Assembly (NCBI RefSeq): GCF_012489685.1
Contig: NC_080041.1
Location: 103,633,760 to 103,697,759 of the forward strand
Origin: Lotus japonicus
Lineage: Eukaryota > Streptophyta > Magnoliopsida > Fabales > Fabaceae
Length of the DNA stretch: 64,000 bases
Direction: 5' to 3'
Position numbers and translations under genes: made by a program. Of this stretch, positions 36,045-48,500 are shown in pieces (the first letter of the stretch is position 1; every line of letters starts with the position of its first letter). Under the pieces are notes generated by a model, which worked only from the letters and a program-made list of their open reading frames with translations, did no database searches and was not told where the DNA came from.

Positions 36045-37373
36045 TCCATTTCATTCCCTATATATATGTTGAAGCTTGAAACAAAATCTCACCCAACACA
36101 CCCACCCAAACCCGCGGCCACTAGAGGAGAAGGAGGAGAAGAGATTTTCTTCATTTCTTGCTTGATCGTTGATTCAACAGTTGCTGCTTGAAGGTATCGA
36201 GGTATAGTCGCTAATCCTTACCTCTGATCGTCTTTTCCATAGCTTTTCTCTATGTCTTTTTGTGCTCTTAGTTTTGAGGTTTTTGCAAAACTATCTAGAT
36301 AACTTCATCTTTTTATCTAAACTTATTCCCTACGTGCCCCTGAGCATGTTTAGCGGATTACATTTCGCCGATTCTCGCCGAAATGCCGCCGAGTTTCAAT
36401 TCTGCTCATAATACTCATTTTTGGCTAAAGTTCCAACCTTTGGGCTTAAAACCCTCGACTGAGTTTAGCGTTAGTAAGATTAGTCGTCATAATCGTCGTT
36501 GGTATCAACCTCATCTAATTTGTTTTTCGAAATTCTGATTTTGAGTTTCTGAGCTAAAAACATTGACCAAAATACCCCTGCGACAGTTTTCGATTCGATA
36601 ATTTTTCTGAGAGTTTCCCTGGCCTAGATATCACCTAAGAATACCTAGGGATCGATTTAGATCGAAGAAAAAGTTCGGAAACCTTATTTTACATAGTGGC
36701 CGAAACCTATTGCTTAGGGTACCGTGTCCAAAAATAATTTTTGGGTCTCTATGACCTGAGCCATTGTGTAGCTCTTTCGATTGTCGAAATTTTGGCGCTG
36801 GTTTCGTGTCATTCCGAGTTCTGTAGCTCGAGTTATGCTCGTTTTAGCGAACGAAGTTCTGTTGTCAATTCATGCCTAACGAGGAACTCTGAAGCTTTAA
36901 AAGCTTTCTTTCCGGTTTCGATTAGCGTTATTAGATAGTGTTACTTCTAGTAGGGCTTGTGTTGATGATTGCGTTTCCTTGTTCTAGGTTCACAACTTCC
37001 ATGCCCAACTTCTACTCACGAAGGTAAGGGTAACTCAGTTTTAGCGCGTCTTTGAGTCCTGCCTGCTTTTATCGCACTGCCTGCGTTTGAGATGAAGATA
37101 TTTATATTGATTGACATTGGATCATGATTTTTATGCTTGCAATGTTGTATGCTTGCTTATATTGACTGTTTCTGAGGCTTGTGCCAAATGTTTTCTGAAG
37201 GCTTCAGCCGAGTAAACTTATTGAGACGTGTGTCTCCGTTTTCTGAGAGGCTTCGGCCGTTTACTGGTTTTTGTCATTACTGCTTCCTAGAGGATGGAAC
37301 ATGTGGTTACTTTGGATTGGTCCTTGGTTGAGCTTTGTTGTTGTCTGACTTGGCATATAGGGCTTGGTCTTGA

Positions 37374-37540
37374 AGTGGCAATGTAGTGGTGATTGTCCCA
37401 CGTGATTGTCCCGTCTTTTAAGGCGTTATAAAGTGGCGGTGTGGTGGTGATTGTCCCACGTGATTGTCCCGTCCGTAGTGGCGTTAAGTGGCGGTGTGGT
37501 GGTGATTGTCCCACGTGATCGTCCCGTCTTGAGAGACGTT
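37374..37540. repeat. G-box-bearing 54-58 bp tandem repeat in LTR B
   Basis: Three units carry GATTGTCCCACGTGAT followed by (T/C)GTCCCGTC. Each contains the palindromic G-box CACGTG, the core site for plant bZIP and bHLH factors. The units lie downstream of the presumed transcription start. Confidence 0.75.
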
Positions 37541-38245
37541 GCTGATCGATCCATTTTGGTAGTAGCATATAGTTGCATTATAGGAAACTAACACCTGACC
37601 CTATGTTGTTGGATTTTAGTTATTGGTTTATTGATATCTGAATTGATAATATACTGTTGAAGTTTTTGATATCTGATTTGATGTTATATGTTAAGTTGTT
37701 GATATATGAGTTTAGTTATGTTGCTAGTTTATTTACCATGATAGGTAATTAAATTTGAATAGCATGATTTTCTCTTTCATACATGGTAATAGCATGGAGT
37801 TAACCCTTTCTATTTGCTACTTGTTGTTTGGGCGCTTAACGCCATTAGGCGATGGAGAGCCTTCCGCTGAAGCTTAGCCGTTCGAGTTGGAGACCGTGAC
37901 CGTGGGCGGTCGTGTAAAGGTGGATGAAGCAGTTGCTTCTTCCTTTTGGTGGACTATGTCCGAGTTTCTTTCCCCATCTGAAAACTCTGTTGTTTAAACT
38001 TTATCTCCGCCACTGTTCCAGTGAGCGTACTTATTTTGGAAACCTGCTTACGATATTGTATGACACTATTATTATATGTCGGGAACGGGTTGTTGAATAA
38101 AGTCTATGTTATGTATTCAATTATGTTCAGTGTTTCGAAAAGGAAAAAAATATATTGTGTTTTCTTAGGATTACGAAATAGTCCTTAGATTTCGTTAGGT
38201 AACTAATGTGACTCCTCAGTTGAGAAATTGGGGCGTTACAAATAT

Positions 38246-39010
38246 CTCAAAGGAGAAATGACTTGTGCGTCCTAAAACTGAGATTGACAGCGACTTCCAA
38301 AGAAGAACACTTAAAGAATATGGCAATTGTAGAACACGAAATGGAGCCCAATCTCCGAATTTAAAGATATTGAACTGGCGGGAAAATGATCTTTCACTTC
38401 CCGAGTGAGGGAAAAGACAACCTTTCGTATCCCATGATTCATCACTAGACCACCTATAGGAAGTCATACTAAATCAATCCTCATAGCCTAAAAGCCACAA
38501 CATTCGTTAACTCCCACCAACGATAAAATTATGGTAAGATATGCCTCTTTTTATTCCGTGGGACCTCAAACAAGACATTAATATCTAAGGTAAAAACTAT
38601 GGCAGTAGAAACTCGACCAACATTATCTCAGACACATCCTTGGGAAGCTTTTTAGCTCATTTATATACATGTTAAGAGGACACTCCTTAGTCACCCATTA
38701 TCTTCTCAACCATAATCCTTATTTCTCTTCAGACTTGTTGGCTTGATTGCCGAAGAGTCTTACAGGTACTTACCTCTGGTGCCCACCTGATCACTGGATA
38801 CGAGAAGAATAGACTCTTTGATGGAGAAGAAACCCTACCACCACTTTCCTATGTCCTATACTCAAGTTTAGATTTCCCTTACCCGTACAACAATCATTGA
38901 AGTAGAGTTTTCAAATGCTAATTTAAGAATAGAGAGACCTAAAAACACAATAAATAACAACGAGAGAAGTAAGTAAAAAATCTTAATGTTACAAGGGATA
39001 CACAATAATA
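38246..39010. other. Unassigned sequence right of solo LTR B
   Basis: Contains a minus-strand frame (38216-38467) of no known family. No gene supported. Confidence 0.4.
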
Positions 39011-39019
39011 TTTTTCAAA

Positions 39020-39193
39020 GAGTAATGATTTATATACACCTCACTTTCTCTTCCATCTCATTTCCACACATTTTTCTTTCTATCTCTCTCTACATTTCCT
39101 GTCACATCACACATCATATCACCCATTACTCTCATTTCTCTTCTTATTCAAGTGAGGTGGAGGTGGAAAAGATATGTGCACAAAACATTATTG
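39020..39193. mobile_element. MITE, ACACCTC family, copy 3
   Basis: A 9-bp direct repeat TTTTTCAAA (39011-39019, 39194-39202) flanks 174 bp with TAATGATTTATATACACCTC at the left and CACAAAACATTATTG at the right. The core is CT-rich as in the other copies. Confidence 0.6.
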
Positions 39194-39202
39194 TTTTTCA
39201 AA

Positions 39203-39730
39203 TTGAGTATAATTTTCACGACTAACGGTGTAAAACCTATTTACACTAACATATAATCATTTGATGCCACATAATACAAGTCATTTACGTTCTACCAGTG
39301 TTGTCAAACTCGCGAGTTAACTCTTAAACTCGTACGAGTCTACGTTTCTCGGTGCCAAAAATGAGTTAGCTCGCAGGTAAACTCGAAATTTCCTTGACTC
39401 GAGCAAACTCGTGTCAACGAGTCAAGGAGGAAATTAGATTTTGCACTGACAACACACTTTTGTTGTTGTATCAAAGTATTCACACCGCTGATCGCCATAA
39501 GACTAATCACATTGAGACTCTAAAATTACATTAAGTGAGTAAGTCTCTCTCTACCAATCATTTTCCCATTAAATCCATTTAATTTGTTTGGGTTTACCAT
39601 GGCACTTTTGGGTTTGACCCACTGACCAGTCCAAAACGACGACGTTAGTAGTTCAATATTCAACATTGTTCCTCAATTTCCCCCAAATAAATTCAATATA
39701 TTAAGAGGGTTCAAATCTCAAAATCGCATC
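39203..39730. other. Intergenic region upstream of TAF8
   Basis: No gene. From about 39300 to 39430 there are several ACTCG(A/C/T)GA(G/C)T inverted words that look like a short degenerate repeat. Confidence 0.4.
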
Positions 39731-40355
39731 GTGTCCGTGACCGTGACTGAGCCTAATCCTCCTTCGCAAATTCAACTTCTCCCTCTCTGCTTCCAATTGC
39801 ATCTTCAATCCAAGGCTTTTCAAGGGTTTAACATAAACCCTAAATTTCCCAATTTCTTCTTCTATACACTCTTACTGTCTCCGAAATTGCAAGCCCACGC
39901 ACTCTCACCCCATGCCCTTAGATCTAATCAAGACTTTGCAGTCATTGGTAAGTTTTTTAGTTTCTTTTCGATTTTTTAGTTTTTTTTCGATTTGGGTTTT
40001 TGAAATTTTCACCCTAATTGGCTTTCTCTTTGCAATTCAAATCGGGATTGGTTAGGGTTTTTGCTTTATTAGTTGATATACTTGTGGGAAACCTTAAAAG
40101 TTGTGATCTTTGCATTGAATTCGATTCTGGGTAATCTAAAGTTTGGTTTTTTATTTCGATTTTTCGCAGAAGTGACGTTGGTGAGGTGAGGTGAGGTTCT
40201 TGGTGGAGCAATCTAAAGTTTGGGTTTTTTTGATTGCGATTTATCTCTGAAGTGGTGTTGGTGGGGTTTTATTCTTGGTGGGGTTTTGGGAATGAAGAAT
40301 TGTAGTGATTTGGGGAATGATTTGTCGGGTTTTCGAGTGATATGAAGTGCTGAAT
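39731..40355 (+). promoter_or_regulatory. TAF8 5' leader with intron and uORFs
   Basis: A donor CATTG|GTAAGT at 39948 and acceptor TTTCGCAG ending at 40169 suggest a 222-bp 5'-UTR intron. Downstream, one uORF runs 40292-40345. A minimal uORF ATG-AAG-TGC-TGA (40342-40353) ends two bases before the TAF8 ATG. Upstream starts in such a leader may reduce TAF8 translation. Confidence 0.5.
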
Positions 40356-41501
40356 ATGAGCAATGGCGGTGGGAAGACTGGAAGACAACTTGAACAGCCT
40401 GCTGCCACATGGAGGAGGAGGACAGTGGGTGGTGGTGATGACTTTGCTCAAGCGGTTGCAAAGATTGCAGTAGCACAAATATGCGAAAGTGAGGGTTTTC
40501 CGGCCTTTCAGCAGTCAGCTCTTGATGCATTATCTGACATTACTGCTCGATTTATTTTGAATGTTGGGAAGTCCGCACATTCCTTTGCTAATCTTGCTGG
40601 TAGATCTGAATGCAATGTTTTTGACGTCATTCAAGGGTTAGAAGATATGGGATCAGCACATGGGTTTGGCGGTGCTTCGGATGTTGATCATTGCCTTGAA
40701 AGTTCAGGTGTTGTTCGGGAAATTTATCAATTTGTTAATGAGGGTGAACCCATTACGTTTGCGCACCCAATACCTCGATTTCCAGTTGTGAAAGAACGGG
40801 TGCTGCCTCCAAGTTTTTTGCTAAAAGGAGAAGAGCCACCCGGGGAGCATATTCCAGCATGGTTGCCCGCATTCCCTGTTCCACAAACTTATTCAGAGTC
40901 ACCGTTAGGGAATGGAAGAGGGACAGAGCCTTGTGCTTCTAAATTTGATCAAGAAAGAGAGAATGGCAATGGGGAGAGACCTCTGTTGCAGCAGCAGATG
41001 GTCTCAAATATGTTTGAAAAGTCCACCGTGACTGACCCTGCAGATGCTAAGGCGAAAAGAGTAGCAACAGAAAGCAACCCATTCTTTGCTGCACCTTTGA
41101 AATTTGAGGAGAAGGAAGTTGCTTCTGTTGCCCCTCCAACTAAGCTCTTCAATGGTGTTGTAGCTTCTGATAATCCTGTGGTGGAAAATTTCGTTAAAAA
41201 TGACTCAGTTTCAGTATTGGAGACCTTTGCTCCTGCGATTGAGGCCATGAAAAGCACATGCTGTGATTCCAAGGAAGATCAAACACATTTTCCTGTGAAT
41301 GAGAAGCCTACTGTGCGTTTTAAGGTTGGGATTAAAAATAAATTCTTAGGAAGGTCGGTTGGCTTGATTCCACAAAAAGAGGAGCATAAAAAGACTTTGC
41401 CGTGGTTTGCGATGGAAGATGAGAAGGATGATAGGAAAAGAAGGGCTGAGAAAATTCTGAGGGAATCTCTGGAAAACCCAGATCAGCTTGTTCAGTTGTA
41501 A
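40356..41501 (+). CDS. TAF8: Transcription initiation factor TFIID subunit 8
   Basis: A 381-codon single-exon frame. Residues of about 25-100 form a bromodomain-associated histone fold (Bromo_TP type): FAQAVAKIAVAQICESEGF, then SALDALSDITARFI and the last helix with CNVFDVIQGLEDMG. In TFIID this fold pairs with TAF10. A TAF8 C-terminal type segment follows at about 130-185 (ITFAHPIPRFPVV, LPPSFLLKGEEPPGEHIPAW, LPAFP). The rest is low-complexity and ends in a basic stretch near KRRAEKILRESL. The length is close to that of plant TAF8. The start is the ATG at 40356; the frame stays open a few codons upstream but has no ATG there. The product acts in the nucleus in RNA polymerase II preinitiation complex assembly. 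The leader has a probable intron and uORFs. It converges with the TRM gene. Confidence 0.92.
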   Translation: MSNGGGKTGRQLEQPAATWRRRTVGGGDDFAQAVAKIAVAQICESEGFPAFQQSALDALSDITARFILNVGKSAHSFANLAGRSECNVFDVIQGLEDMGSAHGFGGASDVDHCLESSGVVREIYQFVNEGEPITFAHPIPRFPVVKERVLPPSFLLKGEEPPGEHIPAWLPAFPVPQTYSESPLGNGRGTEPCASKFDQERENGNGERPLLQQQMVSNMFEKSTVTDPADAKAKRVATESNPFFAAPLKFEEKEVASVAPPTKLFNGVVASDNPVVENFVKNDSVSVLETFAPAIEAMKSTCCDSKEDQTHFPVNEKPTVRFKVGIKNKFLGRSVGLIPQKEEHKKTLPWFAMEDEKDDRKRRAEKILRESLENPDQLVQL

Positions 41502-44500
41502 ATTAGATTCTGTATACTTGATCAGGAGAATGTCAGGATAACTAGTTCTGAGACGTTGAAATCTAGCAAACTGTCTGCTTATGGGCATTATAGGATGGAT
41601 TTTCTATTTTGCTAAGACATGTTCCTACTTTTACAATCTTTCAGGTATGTGTATGTCAATTGCTTGGTAGATTAATTTATGATTCTTTTTATTGAAGTTT
41701 GTTGGCACTCCAGATGGTCTTATTATGCTCTGATTAAAGCATATCTACTTCTGACTTGTGGCAGTTGCACTGAATAAATGTGCTAAACCCATTTATATTA
41801 ATCATCAATGCTACTTCTACACTGTACTTTCTAGTTAAACTATTCCGGTTTAAAAAATAAATACTTGAACATCATGCCAAATGGCCAATAACACTAAATA
41901 ACTCCCATTATTTCGAATCTCATCATATTAACTGAGGCAACTGAGAGCAGGTCATACTAATTTTGTTATAATAATCCTCTGCACATTTTCGTTGTAGAAT
42001 GTTCATGTATGATCAAGTAGTTTCTAAATGTCATGCTCAATTACTACAGGGGAATTATTTGTTTTAGCCTGCATTGTGTATTTCCCAATATTTCTTTCTC
42101 ATTATCATCACTCATTTAGCATAAGGTTCCTCTAAAGTAAGCCTTTCTGAAGTAAGGGCGTATCTGTCTTTTTTTTTTTGGAATGGCCACATATTTATTG
42201 ATCAAAGAAATCATGGGGTTTGCACTCCCATTTTTTCTTCATTTTTGATGTTTTGAAGTCATTTTAACATTGTTTTCTATGTTCAATCTATAGCTGTTGT
42301 CTGCTCTACTCTATAGTTGCCTAAGAGGCTTGCTTTGGTCTGTTGAGGAGAAGATCGATAAAATATGAGTCGAATGGAAGATCTGATATTTTTTCAAAGT
42401 GGATTCATTGGATAGATTCCAATGATGTTTGTGTTTTATGTTTCTACCTCCTTGACTCCTAATGTTTTCCTCAAATTTCGCTTGACAAGGCTTGGTTATT
42501 GTTACGGTTGTGTGTTCTACTGTTTTCAGTTGAGATGTGCCTTGAACTTGCAACAACTTGTAAATTTTTGTTTTCCAGTATTACAGATTGTATTCATTCT
42601 GTCAGAAGGCATATTCATGCTTCAACCAAGTCCTAGATTAAGGAATAATTTCTGGATTGGATTAATTTTTGAATGTTTGTTCAGATAACTAAAATTGTCA
42701 ACATGATTGCCCAGCAAGATTCCTCTTACCAATTTATATAAGCTGTATCTTTTAATCTACTATAATGAGTAAGGATCACATGGTCTATTCATGCACAATC
42801 CTAGTGTTTCAGCAGTATTTTAAAACTTCTCTATCTTTCTTGACGACCTTCTATTTTCATATGTTGAAATTACATAAAAAAAATTCTCATTTATTTTTCT
42901 TCGATTTTGTGTTATTTAGTGCATTTACGGCAAATATAGTTGTATATTAAGGTAACATCAATTGCCGGGAAGATTAAGCTCTGTCCATAAATTAAAACTT
43001 CAACCCAATATAATTGTCTATGCATATATGCGACAAGGAAGGAATATCATCTTGTTGACAATTTTTTTCTTTCTTTCACAAAGTGAATCCTAGAAGCCCA
43101 GGCACAATTCATGATAACTTAGATTTAGACTCCACAAATGAACACAAACCCAAATAATCATTCACTAATGGTGTGAAATTGCTTCTTGTTGAGCGCAATG
43201 GAAACTAGAGTTTCGTCGTACATGGACAACTAGATGCTGGCTTCAAATTGCTTCTTGTTGAGCGCAGTGGAAACTAGAGTTTATGGAAGGAAGGAATGAA
43301 GAAGAAGAAGGGTTTCTGAAAAAAACTTGAAATTCAGGGAAGGATAAAAGTGATTTTGAGGGAAAGGAGTGAGTGGGAAAATTAGTAGCGGCAGATTATA
43401 GAGGAATCAAATTCTTCATATAATGTTCTTCCTTTTTGTGAATTATGATATTAGGCCTTTCAATTTGGTTTTTGTTAATAAGGGTTAAAATTAGATTAAG
43501 ATAATTGGGGAGGAGTTGGAATAGATTGAAAATTTGGGGATTATGTTAACTACTATGGCGTAGAAATGTTAAAAACCCTAAAATGTCACGTCTTTTAAAA
43601 CTAAACACATGAGAGTGTCACATTAGTTTTATGAGAAAATAGCAAAGTGATCGAAGCTTCTGCTTGACGATGACTAAAGTGGTTTTATTTCTCTAATCGT
43701 ATGAACATTTTCTCAACTTTTCTCTAACGTGGGACCAAAACCAGCACTCACTCTTAATGACCAAAATCTTGATCAATCCTGAAATCAATTTCAAGTTGCA
43801 CTTAATTTATTCTCCCCGCTAAAATTATGTTTCTATTAACGTTAGGGTAAAAGTGAAACGACTTTTAATAAAAATAAAAATGAGGGGGAAGGCTTGATTC
43901 ACGTGTTAGCGTTGAACTTATTTTTCCATTTTTGTTTGTTGGTGGTGTTGTAAACTTGTAGCCCTCTTTTTGGTGGAATTTGCCTCCTTTTTTGTGTCAT
44001 TTGTAAAGGAGTTCTGAGTTTTCCGGCGATAGATATTACATATATTATTTTGATTTAATAAAAAAGTAATACAACGGAATACTATTTGACTTCCCAAACA
44101 TATACTAAACAAACATGTTTTGCTTCATTTACACTATACTTACTCTTATAATTCATTTTCATTCACATTCTTTTCTTATCTCTCTTCTTTTTCTATCACA
44201 TCACACATCCTAACTTTCATTTATCTATCTTCTCGTCCTTCTCTGAATTTGGGTGTAATTCAAGTGTCGACCTTTCCTAAGTATAACAGCTGAGGAATTT
44301 TGTAAGTACAATCTTGAAGAACAGGAAAATAACTATAACCCCAAGCAACAAACCAAACCCTTTTGGTCCTCCTACAGCTTAAGTTGTTTTAGTTCAAGGG
44401 AACTTTTTTTCACACATTCCTTTTTCATTATTTAACCACCTCAATCTCTTTGGGTATTGAGATAGTAATACTAAAGTGGAGCTGGGTTGACGTGAAAGTC

Positions 44501-44790
44501 CAAAAAAGAGGAAGTTGGAAAAGGAGGGAGGGTTTGGTGACACTATGCTATACCCAAATTGAGAATATAATATGTTAGTATAATAGTGTATTTCTGCATG
44601 TATTTATGAACATAGACAATAAATACATGAAGAAAGACAGTAAGGGTACACATAAAATGTGCAAAAATTTATACAAAACAAAGATGAAACTCTCAGCTAT
44701 GAAACTTATTACCCATTTCAAACTATATGTATAACTGAATTAAAAGGTGAAAAATGATTTTTTCTTTGCTCAAACGCATAGCCAAAAATC
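41502..44790. other. TAF8-TRM convergent intergenic region
   Basis: It holds the 3' UTRs of both genes and AT-rich sequence. A T11 run at 42171-42181 followed by GGAATGGCCACATATT looks like a minus-strand LINE 3' tail. At 43178-43213 and 43247-43282 a 36-bp segment is directly repeated with one mismatch. A diverged ACACCTC-family MITE may lie near 44105-44280. Confidence 0.4.
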
Positions 44791-45554
44791 CTACTTGGGA
44801 AACAACAATTGCCTGCAATGTCTACCACACAGGTTTGCTACTTCACCCTTCACAGCTTCAGTGATCAAATCTTTAAAGATCAACCGTTCGATATCCAACA
44901 CAACATTTGGTATCTCACTGCAGCAGTTAGTCCAAATTGGGTGATGATGCTTCAAATCTCCACACAAGACACTTGATAAATTCTCATCGTCAGAAGCTAC
45001 CCTGACATTCCTATTTTGAGGTTGTAACTGATCAATTTCTGTACATAGCTCATAAAAAAGCTTTTGCCCTTTTAGCTTTCTTCCTTCTAGCTCATTTGGC
45101 AGGCACCACAAAGTGGAAGAATTCTCCAATATCAGTTTTTGAACTAAAATGTCATTAACAACATCAAATATGAGTTTTCTTTGCATTTGCTCAGGACTGA
45201 TAATCCTGGAAATTTTCTTGGCACTGCCTTCAATGCTGAAATCCCCCTTGCTTCTCTTTATTTCTTCAAGTGCGAAGAATAACTTTGGGTTAATTAATTG
45301 ACCTCGTGAATTAAGTATCTGGCTAGATCTGTGACCACTGAGTAAACCTGATGCTAACAGTATTTCTGATATGTACTTATGGTCAGGATCCTTGGTGTTA
45401 CTGAAATTGAAAAATTTCTCATCAATCCAGTCAATTTCTTTGAGTATTTCAACCAAATTCTGGGTGTTCAAGTCTCTATCACTAGATCCATTGCTTAAAG
45501 AATGAAGATCCACTGAGTTCTCCACACTATCATCATCAGTGCTTAGAGTTTCAC
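44791..45554 (-). CDS. TRM gene, last exon (DUF4378)
   Basis: 764 bp from acceptor TTGCTATAG to the stop at 44791-44793. It encodes the DUF4378 region: LVEILKEIDWIDEKFF, PKLFFALEEIKRS, RKLIFDVVNDIL, LFYELCTEID and the final IWTNCCSEIPNVVLDIERLI block. Confidence 0.88.
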
Positions 45555-48500
45555 CTATAGCAAAAGAGTTGAAGAAACTCAAAATTTAAATCAGGATCCT
45601 TTACTGAATGATTTTTGTAATGCCACTAATTTGTATAATATCTTGATAAATTGAAATTATGCATGATTGATGGCATGTTTGTATCAGAAGTTGCTCCCCA
45701 GAATTGATTTTAACTTCAGTTTCAATATAGAAGAGTTTCCAAACATGCACTGAATCTATGTTGCTTACCTAAATTGTTTGAGATGTCTGATTTCTTTCTC
45801 ACTGGAGATGGTGGGTCTTCCCTATAAAATGCAGCATCAAGAACAGATACAGGACTTGGTTGTTCTGGATTAACTAATGTCTCAGCCTTGGAGCATTCCT
45901 TCTTCAACTCTTCAAATACATTCTGATCAACAAAACAATGTTTAACCAATTGATGTTAGATGAAAAATGATGAAAATATAACTATAAGAGGAATAAATGC
46001 TTACACTTTGATTCAGGCCACTCAGCTGGATGGATGTGCTATTGATATTTCCTGATTGATCAATGTGTATGATTTCTATGTCACTATGAGTTGCCAAGCT
46101 TCTTTTTCTGTCAAAATCTGGAGAAATGACATTGACATGATGCATAACACCTTTCCAGTGATAGCTGATATCACCGAAACGTTCATTTCTTTCGGGCAAA
46201 GTAGAGATATTTTGCCTTGGGGAAGACAATTCCACAGGTTGTCTATTATGTTTTCTTCTGTTAATGCTGGAATCTGATGATGGACTTGCTGGTGGTGAAC
46301 GCCTTTCCAAACCAAACTTTTTTTGTAGTCTTGGGCTCCCAGTCACTGTCATATTACCTGAGTTTGCGGTGCTCTCTCCATTGCCGTCCTGAGAAACTTT
46401 GGAGGATTGCATCAATTTTGAATTTCTTAAGTTATTGTTCTTGTCCTTGGTATTTTTTGTTGTTGAACTAATACCTTTAGCTGTTTGCTTATCAACCAAT
46501 CTTCCATTCCTGGGAGTACTAGGGGGAGAAGAGTTGTTGGCTTTTCTAGTAACTCTTGCTGGTTTCATGATGACAATTGGCATTTTACTAGAATTTGATT
46601 TCTCAACTGTGACAGATGCTGGGTCCTTTTGTGGTATTCTTGGGCTTCTTACATTGGAGTTTTCACTGATACTGGTATTGTTCTGATTGTTAGATGGTGA
46701 GTTTAAAGCTTGATCTCTTGCAATATCTGATGTATCTTTATATCTCTGCATTGCATCAAGAATCTGTTTAAGGGCTCTGAGATCCTTACCAGACCTTTTG
46801 AACTCAAGTTCTGACACCCTTTTCTCAATTTCCCCATAAACAGATAATGAGGATTTTGAGGCTTTTATATCAGATTCACTTCCTTTGGAATCTTGTGATT
46901 GTAAACTTCGCCTTGAATCAGGTTTCCTCCAAGGACTTGGTTCTAGCGCGAATCGCGAATATGGTGTCACATTTGTGATTGTATCATCACTAGATCCACA
47001 TGTTTGTGTCTTTTGAGGGAGGGCTTCTAGTCCCATCAACTTCGCTACAACACAAGATGATCTTTTAGAAGTTTCTGGTTCTTGCAGATTGTTAAGCACT
47101 GTGTTGTAGTTCCTTCCAATTCCATACACTTTTTGTGGATCCTTCAACAGGTTGTGAGCCTTGTTTCCTTCATTGAAACCTCTTGTGGATCCTTGTCTGC
47201 TATCCAAGGAAAGCCTTGGAAGTTCCTTATGCTTTGTGGCTGATTTGAATTTATCTTGTGTATCCCTCCCATCATAAGAGAGCCTCGGCAAGTCCCAAGG
47301 TGATTTCTTGGACTTAGAAAGAACATGGAATGGTTCATTTGCCGCTGTAACTCCTCCATTGATAGACTTGTGAGGCTGCAAAGGCCGCGGAGAATCTATG
47401 TGCTTCAATGTATGAGTCTGACCTTTCTTTTTCTCTTTTGTTGCAGTTTTCAATGACAACCCTTGTGCTTCTCTATACATGGAGTCTTTGACAATGTCAC
47501 AGAACTCAAGGGATTTCTGGCTAGGTGTATCATGCTGCTTCATTGTTATTTCTGAAGGTGGGTTTATTGCAACTCTAATTTGACTTTTTGGTGGTGATTC
47601 TGTCTGAATTGTTCTGTTGAACTCAATGGATGACATGCTAGAGGAACAAGATGATGAAGACATAGAAGCAGCTGATGATTCTGTGGAGAATTGCTGCTTC
47701 TCTCTTGCATTCTTCTGATTCTTTGCCTGCATTGACACTCTAAATTCTTAACTGGTTTTGTTAAAGTTCTACTCTACAGAGAGTGAAACTAGAGTACTGT
47801 GATCTTACCTTTGTTTTCTGAATTTTGTTATTGAGCTCTTTGATGTCATTATTGCTTTCAACTGAGAAGGGAAAGAAAGTTGAGTTAGAACTTGGAGTTA
47901 ATATGATGTATTTTCTCAAACTTTAATTCTCAAACTTTGAGTTTCTATTAAAATATCTGTTAGCATGTTCAGGTACACAAAAATATCTATGGAAAATCCT
48001 AAACATAGAATGTTCAATTTTCTTTTTTCTTGGCAGAATAATCAATAATGTGCAACTGTGCAACTTGGGAGAATTTAAAGCAATTTCATGTATCTATCAT
48101 GCATTAAATTAGGAAAATGAAATAATTCTTGGCTATAGATAGACAAATAGATACTTGTATAGATCACAATGGGAGATTTTTTTTTGGTTTGATGGCAAAA
48201 AACCTCCGGGTGGTGATGCAATACTGTTTAAACTGAGAATATACATTCTGGAGGAGTTAGTGCTCCCAATTTTTTTTTTTCTTTTTCATATATATATTTA
48301 AGGAGAATTAAGTATGTACCGCTGTATATGATTGAAAGAGAAATTATGTCAACATTATTTGAAAAATTTCGGAAAAAAAAACATTATTTGAAAATGTCAT
48401 ACAATTTTCCTTGATTCTAATTGTTCTGTACTAGGGCAAGCTTACGTAAGAGAAAGACAAAACGTAAACCCTAGCAGAGCACTAAAATAGCAAAACTACC

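Larger units (their letters stand above)
34999..38240 (+). mobile_element. Solo LTR B, 3.24 kb (same family as A)
   Basis: Begins TGTAAGACCCAAG and ends GGGGCGTTACA, with the 5-bp repeat AATAT on both sides (34994-34998, 38241-38245). A TATA-type stretch CCTATATATATG at about 36057 precedes a CT/GA-rich leader, consistent with a plus-strand U3-R boundary. It is inverted relative to LTR A, from which it is 1155 bp away. No internal retrotransposon region remains. Confidence 0.8.
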
